Below, in pieces: positions 55,271 through 64,000 of a stretch of DNA of 64,000 nucleotides. The position numbers and the translations under genes are program-made. The DNA comes from Sphingomonas sp. BK235 (GTDB lineage Bacteria; Pseudomonadota; Alphaproteobacteria; Sphingomonadales; Sphingomonadaceae). Under the pieces are notes generated by a model. It had not been told where the DNA came from. It saw nothing but the letters and a program-made list of their open reading frames with translations, and searched no databases. Each line of letters begins with the position of its first letter. The stretch's first letter is position 1. The DNA lies in the NCBI RefSeq assembly GCF_004345855.1, contig NZ_SLXN01000002.1, positions 496,001 to 560,000 on the forward strand, read 5' to 3'.

Positions 55271-56134
55271 ATGTTCGCGGGTATCGGCCTGGTAGTCCTT
55301 CTGGCGATGGTGTTCGGCGGTTTCGCCATCACCGGCGGCGCGCTCGGCCCGGTGTTCCACGCCATCCCGCACGAGATGCTGATCATCGGCGGCGCCGCCG
55401 CGGGTGCGCTGATCATCGGCAATTCGGGCAAGGAGCTCAAGGCCATGGGCGGCGGCGTCGCCAAGGTCTTCAAGGGCCCGAAGTACAAGAAGCAGGACTA
55501 TCTCGACGTCATCTTCCTGGTCTCCAAGCTGATGAAGATGTTGCGCATGGAAGGTCCGATCGCGCTCGAGCCGCACGTCGAGGATCCCAAGTCGTCGGCG
55601 GTGTTCGCGGAATATCCGAAGCTGCTGAAGGATCACACCCTGGTCAATCTGATCGCGGACACGCTGCGCCTGGTCGTGGTGTCGTCGGGCACGCTCGACG
55701 TCCACGCGGTCGAGGACGTGATGGACAATGCGATCAAGACCCACCACCACGAGGTCGAGGGGCCGCAGCACACGCTGCAGAGCCTCGCCGACGCGCTGCC
55801 CGCGCTCGGCATCGTCGCCGCGGTGCTCGGCATCGTGAAGACGATGGGCTCGATCGACAAGCCGCCGTCGGTGCTGGGCGGGATGATCGGCTCGGCGCTG
55901 GTCGGCACCTTCATGGGCGTGCTGCTGGCCTATGGCATCGTCAACCCGCTCGCCGGCCGGCTGAAGCAGGTGATCGACGCCGACGGCGCGATCTATCACG
56001 TCGTCAAGCAGATCATCATCGCCTCGCTGCACGGCCATCCGCAGCCGTTGGTGATCGAGGCGGCGCGCTCGGGGATCGATCACAAGAACCAGCCCGGCTT
56101 CGCCGAGGTGTTCGACGGCCTGCGCGGCAAGTAA
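55271..56134 (+). CDS. motA: flagellar motor stator protein MotA
   Basis: The 287-residue membrane protein has TM helices near 3-22, 33-50, 173-195 and 205-225, and the conserved stretch ALPALGIVAAVLGIVKTMG and GSALVGTFMGVLLAYG. With MotB it forms the proton-driven stator. The ATG is preceded by GGGGAATCGC. The motB gene follows after 19 bases. Confidence 0.95.
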   Translation: MFAGIGLVVLLAMVFGGFAITGGALGPVFHAIPHEMLIIGGAAAGALIIGNSGKELKAMGGGVAKVFKGPKYKKQDYLDVIFLVSKLMKMLRMEGPIALEPHVEDPKSSAVFAEYPKLLKDHTLVNLIADTLRLVVVSSGTLDVHAVEDVMDNAIKTHHHEVEGPQHTLQSLADALPALGIVAAVLGIVKTMGSIDKPPSVLGGMIGSALVGTFMGVLLAYGIVNPLAGRLKQVIDADGAIYHVVKQIIIASLHGHPQPLVIEAARSGIDHKNQPGFAEVFDGLRGK

Positions 56135-56153
56135 GGCGGGGAGCGACTGAGCC

Positions 56154-57059
56154 ATGGCCAAGGCCCCGCACGGCGCGAACGTCCCGCCGAAGATCATCTA
56201 CAAGAAGATCTACATCGAGGGCGGCGGTGGCCACCACGGCGGCGCGTGGAAGGTCGCCTATGCCGATTTCGTCACCGCGATGATGGCGTTCTTCCTGCTG
56301 CTGTGGCTGCTCGGCGCGACCACCGAGAAGCAGCGCAAGGGCATCGCCGACTATTTCGCCCCGACGCTGATCGACAAGAAGCGCGTCGGCATCGGCGGCA
56401 ACGGCCTGTTCGGCGGCGAGTCGCTCACCTCCAAGATGAAGATGGGCCCCAAGGCGGGCATGTCGGACATCCGCGCGATCGCGATCGTCACCTCCACCCC
56501 GCCGGTGGCGGAGGTGAAGGGCTTCGGCACCAAGGGGTCGCTGCGCAGTCTCAGCCAGGCCACCAAGGAGGACGCCAAGAACTTCGCCAAGCTGCGCGAC
56601 GAGGTGATGAAGCGCATCGTCGAGACCAAGGCGCTGGCCAGACTGGCCAAGCACATCCGCTTCACGATGACGCCGCAGGGGCTGCGGATCGATCTGGTGG
56701 ACGACGCCGATTATTCGATGTTCGCGCTCGGCACCACCGCGCTGGAGCCCGAGGCGGCCGAGCTGATCGGGCTGGTGGCGCGCGGGATCAAGGACATGCC
56801 CAACCCGATCATGATCCGCGGCCACACCGACAGCCTTCCCTGGGGCGACCCGCGCGCGATGAACAACTGGATGCTCTCCTCGGGTCGCGCCGAGGCGACG
56901 CGGCGCCGGCTCGCGCTGGCGGGGCTGCCCGAGGCGCGCTTCAACCGGATCGAGGGCGTCGCCGATCGCGAGCCGATGATCGCGGACCATCCGCAGGACC
57001 CGCGCAACCGCCGCGTCGCGATCACCTTGCTCTATCGCGCGGGCAATTTCGGCGACTGA
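56154..57059 (+). CDS. motB: flagellar motor stator protein MotB
   Basis: The 301-residue protein has a short cytosolic tail, one TM helix with the proton-binding Asp in AYADFVTAMMAFFLLLWLLG, a plug/linker region, and a C-terminal OmpA-like peptidoglycan-binding domain (MIRGHTDSLPWGD, LSSGRAEATRRRL, NRRVAITLLY). It anchors the stator to the cell wall. No other flagellar genes lie in this window. Confidence 0.95.
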   Translation: MAKAPHGANVPPKIIYKKIYIEGGGGHHGGAWKVAYADFVTAMMAFFLLLWLLGATTEKQRKGIADYFAPTLIDKKRVGIGGNGLFGGESLTSKMKMGPKAGMSDIRAIAIVTSTPPVAEVKGFGTKGSLRSLSQATKEDAKNFAKLRDEVMKRIVETKALARLAKHIRFTMTPQGLRIDLVDDADYSMFALGTTALEPEAAELIGLVARGIKDMPNPIMIRGHTDSLPWGDPRAMNNWMLSSGRAEATRRRLALAGLPEARFNRIEGVADREPMIADHPQDPRNRRVAITLLYRAGNFGD

Positions 57060-57139
57060 GCCGCGCCGCGCGCGGCGCGGCCCCAAGGGTGGCGTGGCGC
57101 CCGCTTCCGCGATACGAATCGGCGGGAGAGGAGCAGCGC

Positions 57140-58141
57140 ATGAAACTCGCCAGCCTGAAAGAGGGGCGCGACGGACGCCTCGTCGTGGTCTCCGACGATC
57201 TCGCCTGGTATGCCGATGCGGCGCATATCTGTCCGACGCTCCAGGCCGCGCTCGACGATTGGGCGCGCGTCGCCCCCGCGCTCGAACTGCTCGCGATCGA
57301 CCTGCGCAACGAGGCGATCCCGCGCGCGCGCTTCCACGAACATGATGCCGCCGCACCGCTGCCGCGCGCCTATCAATGGGCCGACGGCTCGGCCTATGTG
57401 AACCATGTCGCGCTGGTGCGGCAGGCACGCGGCGCGGCGCTGCCCGACAGCTATTGGCACGACCCGCTGCTCTACCAGGGCGGGAGCGACTCCTTCCTCG
57501 GCGCGCGCGACGCGATCCCGCTCGCCGATCCCGCCTGGGAGGCGGATTTCGAGGGCGAGGTGGTGGTCGTCACCGACGACGTGCCGCAGGGCGTCTCGCG
57601 CGAGGAGGCCTTGTCGCTGATCCGGCTGGTCGGGCTCACCAACGACGTGTCGCTGCGCGGGCTGATCGCGGGTGAGGTGGCCAAGGGCTTCGGCTTCTTC
57701 CAGTCCAAGCCCGCCTCGGCCTTCTCGCCGGTGTTCGTCACGCCCGAGTCGCTCGGCGACTGGTGGCGCGACGGCAAGCTCCACCGCCGGCTGATGGTGG
57801 AGCTCAACGGCCAGCCCTTCGGGCGCGCCGAGGCGGGCGAGGACATGACCTTCGATTTCGGCGCGCTGATCGCGCATGCGGCGCGGACGCGGCGGCTGGG
57901 CGCGGGGACGATCATCGGCTCGGGAACGGTCTCGAACCGCGACGCGGAAGGAGGGCCGGGGCGACCCGTCGGCGAGGGCGGGGTGGGCTATTCCTGCCTC
58001 GCCGAGCTGCGCGCGGTGGAGGCGCTGCGCGGCGGCGCGGCGACCACGCCCTTCCTGCGCGCGGGCGACACGGTGCGGATCTGGGCGGAGGACGATCGCC
58101 ACCATACGATCTTCGGCGCGATCGAGCAGGTCGTCGCCTGA
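57140..58141 (+). CDS. fahA: fumarylacetoacetase (FAH family)
   Basis: The 333-residue hydrolase has an N-terminal SH3-like domain and a catalytic FAH fold: QSKPASAFSPVFVTPESLG, NDVSLRGLIAGEVAKGFGFF and GTIIGSGTVSNRD with metal-binding acidic residues in FEGEVVVVTDDV. It splits fumarylacetoacetate into fumarate and acetoacetate, the last step after hmgA. A maleylacetoacetate isomerase is not seen in this window. The ATG at 57140 is behind GGAGAGGAGCAG. Confidence 0.9.
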   Translation: MKLASLKEGRDGRLVVVSDDLAWYADAAHICPTLQAALDDWARVAPALELLAIDLRNEAIPRARFHEHDAAAPLPRAYQWADGSAYVNHVALVRQARGAALPDSYWHDPLLYQGGSDSFLGARDAIPLADPAWEADFEGEVVVVTDDVPQGVSREEALSLIRLVGLTNDVSLRGLIAGEVAKGFGFFQSKPASAFSPVFVTPESLGDWWRDGKLHRRLMVELNGQPFGRAEAGEDMTFDFGALIAHAARTRRLGAGTIIGSGTVSNRDAEGGPGRPVGEGGVGYSCLAELRAVEALRGGAATTPFLRAGDTVRIWAEDDRHHTIFGAIEQVVA

Positions 58142-58222
58142 TCTATCGCGGCGCCGACGCGCGTCCCGCATCGGGAGATTATGCGTTAGCGGCTAGCATG
58201 TGATCCCCCTCGATTGGTCCGT

Positions 58223-58295
58223 GCTCCGGCAAACGCCGGAGCCTAGGGCCGCGGGCATCACGCGTGTGGCTCTGGGCTCCTGCCTGCGCAGGAGC
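58223..58295. repeat. paired short palindromes (GCTCCGGC family)
   Basis: Two hairpins occur in tandem: GCTCCGGC-AAAC-GCCGGAGC at 58223-58242, and GCTCCTGC/GCAGGAGC at 58276-58295. They lie between convergent fahA and the BLUF gene and may also act in termination. A further copy of the same unit is inside dnaE2 at 59854-59873. Confidence 0.7.
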
Positions 58296-58320
58296 ACCCC
58301 GCTGGTCCGAACCAGGTGGA

Positions 58321-58782
58321 TCAGACTCGAGGGGACAATCCGGTGGCGGCGCGGGTCTCGCCGCGGCGCCGCTCGCTCCGGCCGAGCACCGCGAAGCCGA
58401 TGAAGGCGGCGAGCAGCGCGGCGTCGTCCACCCCCGCGAGCGCGCGCTTGACCTCGGCGACGAAGTCGTCGTCGCTGTCGTCGAGCGTGTGATAGTCCAT
58501 CGCCCAGTCGCCGAACTGGCGCGTCGTGACCGGCGCGTCGGCGATATAAGCGATCGCATAATGGCGCGGGTCACGCGCGATCCGCGCCATCAGCGCGCGC
58601 ACCGCGGCGGGATCGCCCTCCAGCGCCTGGATGAAGCGCGCGCCGTCGTGGAGCAGCAGCCCGGTCACGCCGAGGAGGCGGTTGCGCTCGGCCGCGGCCT
58701 GCGCGAGCGCGGCCGTGTCCGCGGCGTCGAGCGGCGCGACCGCCTGGCTGAGATAGACGATCTGGTGGAGCGCGTCGGCCAT
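58321..58782 (-). CDS. BLUF-domain blue-light sensor
   Basis: The 153-residue protein has a BLUF domain in its first 100 residues with the flavin-contact residues Tyr10 (HQIVYLS), Asn34 (AERNRLLGVTGLLL) and Gln52 (ARFIQALEG). A short helical, charged C-terminal extension follows. It senses blue light by FAD hydrogen-bond rearrangement and signals through a partner protein, since no output domain is attached. The ATG at 58782 is supported by GGACCTTCCC upstream only weakly. Confidence 0.9.
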   Translation of the reverse strand: MADALHQIVYLSQAVAPLDAADTAALAQAAAERNRLLGVTGLLLHDGARFIQALEGDPAAVRALMARIARDPRHYAIAYIADAPVTTRQFGDWAMDYHTLDDSDDDFVAEVKRALAGVDDAALLAAFIGFAVLGRSERRRGETRAATGLSPRV

Positions 58783-58886
58783 GGGGAAGGTCCGGAGTCG
58801 GAGAAGGCCGATGCCGCGCTCAGCATGACGCGGGATTCACCATGAGGGTAGCGAAAACAGCGATTTGGCGGTGGCGCGGGACCGCG

Positions 58887-62561
<3,675 letters not shown>

Positions 62562-62841
62562 GGGGCCGCGGGCCTGTATCGAGGCGTCATGGGTCCGGAC
62601 CCAAAAAGCCCGTGGAGGAGCAGGTGGCTCGTCCCGACCGTCATCCCGGGCTCGAGCCGGGATCCATGGCGCCACGAGGAACACCGGCGTTGCGCTCGCG
62701 GAGGCATGGATCCCGGCTCGAGCCCGGGATGACGATGAGGGAGCCGTCCGTCATGGCGGCGGATGATCCGCTCGCGGGTCAGCGACAGCTCAGACCAGCC
62801 GAGCCGCCAGCCGCGTTTTGAGTCCGGACCCGTGGATCCGC
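62562..62841. other. 280-base spacer between imuB and dnaE2 holding a palindromic element
   Basis: No gene. It contains GGTCCGGACCCAAAA at 62592, the element at 62639-62734, and GTCCGGACCC again near 62823. It separates two genes that are usually closely linked in the imuA-imuB-dnaE2 operon. No LexA box was seen here, consistent with transcription from upstream of imuA outside the window. Confidence 0.55.
62639..62734. repeat. long-armed palindromic element, copy E
   Basis: Perfect 30-base arms at 62639-62668 and 62705-62734 with a 36-base loop, CGTCATCCCGGG...CCCGGGATGACG ends, located between imuB and dnaE2. Confidence 0.88.
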
Positions 62842-64000
62842 TCACCCGAACGTCCCATGCATGTACCACGTCAGGTCGCCGGTCGCGCCGCGCTCGCCGT
62901 CGCCGCGGCGGAACAGCCAGTAGCGCCGGCCCGCCTCGTCCTCGACCTGGTAATAGTCGCGCACCGCGTCGCGCTCGCCGCGGCGGCGCCACCACTCGCC
63001 CGCGATCCGCTCGGGCCCGTCGCCGCGCACCACCACGTGCGACTCGCCGCGCCAGGTGAAGCGCTTGGGCGGCTGGTCGGGCAGCTCGGCCAGGACATGG
63101 TCGAGCGGCTCCGGGCGGCGCAGCAGCCGCGTCGGGCGCGGCCAGCGCGGGTGCCACGGATGGTCCGCGTCGCGCGTGTCGAGCCGGCGCACGTCGTCGC
63201 GACGCAGCGCGGGCGCGGCGCGCTCGGGCGGGTCGAGCGGCGCGGCGCCCGCCACCGACCGCTCGGGCACGTCGCTCTCCACCGCGCGCGCGCGCCACAG
63301 CCGCGCCGCGCCGATGCGGTTGACGATCGCGTCGACCAGCGGCGCGAGGTCGGGGCGCTCGCCCTCGGCGAGATCACCGTCGAGATACTCGGGCGCGAGC
63401 GGGTCGGCGCGCTGGACGTGGAGCGTCAGTGCCTCGATCCCGAAGCCGGGATCGATCCGCTCGACGCGGCGCACCAGCAGCCGGCGCAGGTGATCGCGCG
63501 CGCGCGTCGGCCGCGCGAAGCCGACCCGCAGCGTCTGCACCGCGGCGTCGACCCGCGTCGCGGCGAGCAGCAGCTGACGCGCGCCGCGCCCCGCGCGCGC
63601 CAGCTCGGCGGCGAGCCGGTCGACCAATTGCCCGATCCAGTGCGCGATCGGCTCGGCGGTGAGCAAGGGCTCGGCGAAGCGTTGCTCCACCGTGATCGCC
63701 ACCGGCGGCACCACCGGCGCGAGCGGCTCGGGCGCGCGCCCGCTTGCCTGGTCGAGCCGCTGCGCCAGCGCGGTGCCGAAGCGGCGCGCCAGCGGCGCGC
63801 GCGGCAGCGCGGCGAGCTGGCCGACGGTGTCGACGCCGAGCCGGCGCAGCAGCTCGAGCGCGCGCTCGTCGACGCGGAGCGACGCCACCGGCAGCGGCGC
63901 GAGCGCGTCCAGCGTCGCGCCCGGCGGGAGGATCGTCACGCCGCCGCGCTCGGGCTCGGCATGGTGCGCGCAGGCCCAGGCGGCGCCGGCGGTATCGGCG
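62842..64000 (-). CDS. imuB: ImuB, Y-family polymerase-like mutagenesis protein (partial, cut at right edge)
   Basis: The C-terminal 386 codons are visible; the start lies beyond the window. The frame includes the hallmark LRRLGVDTVGQLAALPRAPLARRFG helix-hairpin-helix (core DTVGQLAALPRAPLARRFG), the little-finger-like region, and the ImuB-specific tail WRGESHVVVRGDGPERIAGEWW (core RGDGPERIAGEWWRR) ending in RYWLFRRGDG and TWYMHGTFG. ImuB lacks polymerase activity and links DnaE2 and ImuA to the sliding clamp. Upstream codons through 64000 (AGAAWACAHHAEPERGG) continue the same protein. Confidence 0.9.
   Translation of the reverse strand, partial: ADTAGAAWACAHHAEPERGGVTILPPGATLDALAPLPVASLRVDERALELLRRLGVDTVGQLAALPRAPLARRFGTALAQRLDQASGRAPEPLAPVVPPVAITVEQRFAEPLLTAEPIAHWIGQLVDRLAAELARAGRGARQLLLAATRVDAAVQTLRVGFARPTRARDHLRRLLVRRVERIDPGFGIEALTLHVQRADPLAPEYLDGDLAEGERPDLAPLVDAIVNRIGAARLWRARAVESDVPERSVAGAAPLDPPERAAPALRRDDVRRLDTRDADHPWHPRWPRPTRLLRRPEPLDHVLAELPDQPPKRFTWRGESHVVVRGDGPERIAGEWWRRRGERDAVRDYYQVEDEAGRRYWLFRRGDGERGATGDLTWYMHGTFG

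Overview
The window is high-GC chromosomal DNA from what looks like a Sphingomonas-type alphaproteobacterium. This is inferred from the GC-rich codon use, a GTTC-N7-GTTC type LexA box in front of dinB, an imuB-dnaE2 mutagenesis pair, a DUF3297 protein and dispersed palindromic repeats of the CGTCATCCCGG...CCGGGATGACG kind. No rRNA, CRISPR array, insertion sequence or integrase was seen.

Layout. 1-6.3 kb: a two-partner-secretion-like set, with a CHASE2-(GGDEF)-EAL phosphodiesterase and a TpsB/ShlB-type outer-membrane transporter in one minus-strand operon, divergent from a FecR-domain protein with a very long alanine-rich tail. 6.3-15.2 kb: redox and housekeeping genes: an HxlR regulator divergent from an azoreductase, a PoxB-like ThDP enzyme, dinB, an SDR, an aldo/keto reductase, a FAD monooxygenase and small proteins. 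15.49 kb: tRNA-Gly(CCC).

15.99-40.84 kb: a short-tailed (podovirus-like) virion gene cluster. It holds small and large terminase, portal, scaffold, capsid, tail tubular proteins A and B, T7 gp13/14/15/16-like internal virion proteins, a BRO-type protein and a tail-fibre-like protein. Many of these genes are joined by 4-base GTGA/ATGA/TTGA overlaps. No integrase, replication or holin/lysis genes are visible. Between scaffold and capsid lies an A+T-richer cargo island (about 21.53-23.9 kb). It encodes a three-TM protein resembling the Pycsar effector PycTM, a class III nucleotide cyclase resembling PycC, and an ImmA/IrrE zinc peptidase. I read this as a prophage-borne Pycsar-like anti-phage module with an unusual convergent layout and an added peptidase; it is the most interesting part of the window.

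40.9-51.5 kb: a PilZ protein, DUF3297, a glycine-zipper protein, katG, a trehalose cluster (otsB, GH15 enzyme, otsA, translationally overlapped), a soluble PAS chemoreceptor and an MscS-type channel. 52.1-58.1 kb: tyrosine/homogentisate catabolism (4-hydroxyphenylpyruvate dioxygenase, homogentisate dioxygenase, a Rieske protein, fumarylacetoacetase) with motA-motB in the middle. 58.3-64 kb: a BLUF photosensor, error-prone polymerase dnaE2 and imuB (cut by the right edge). Several long-armed palindromic elements lie in the last 20 kb. One of them, together with a second palindromic family, sits in frame inside dnaE2 in an extra segment of about 147 codons.
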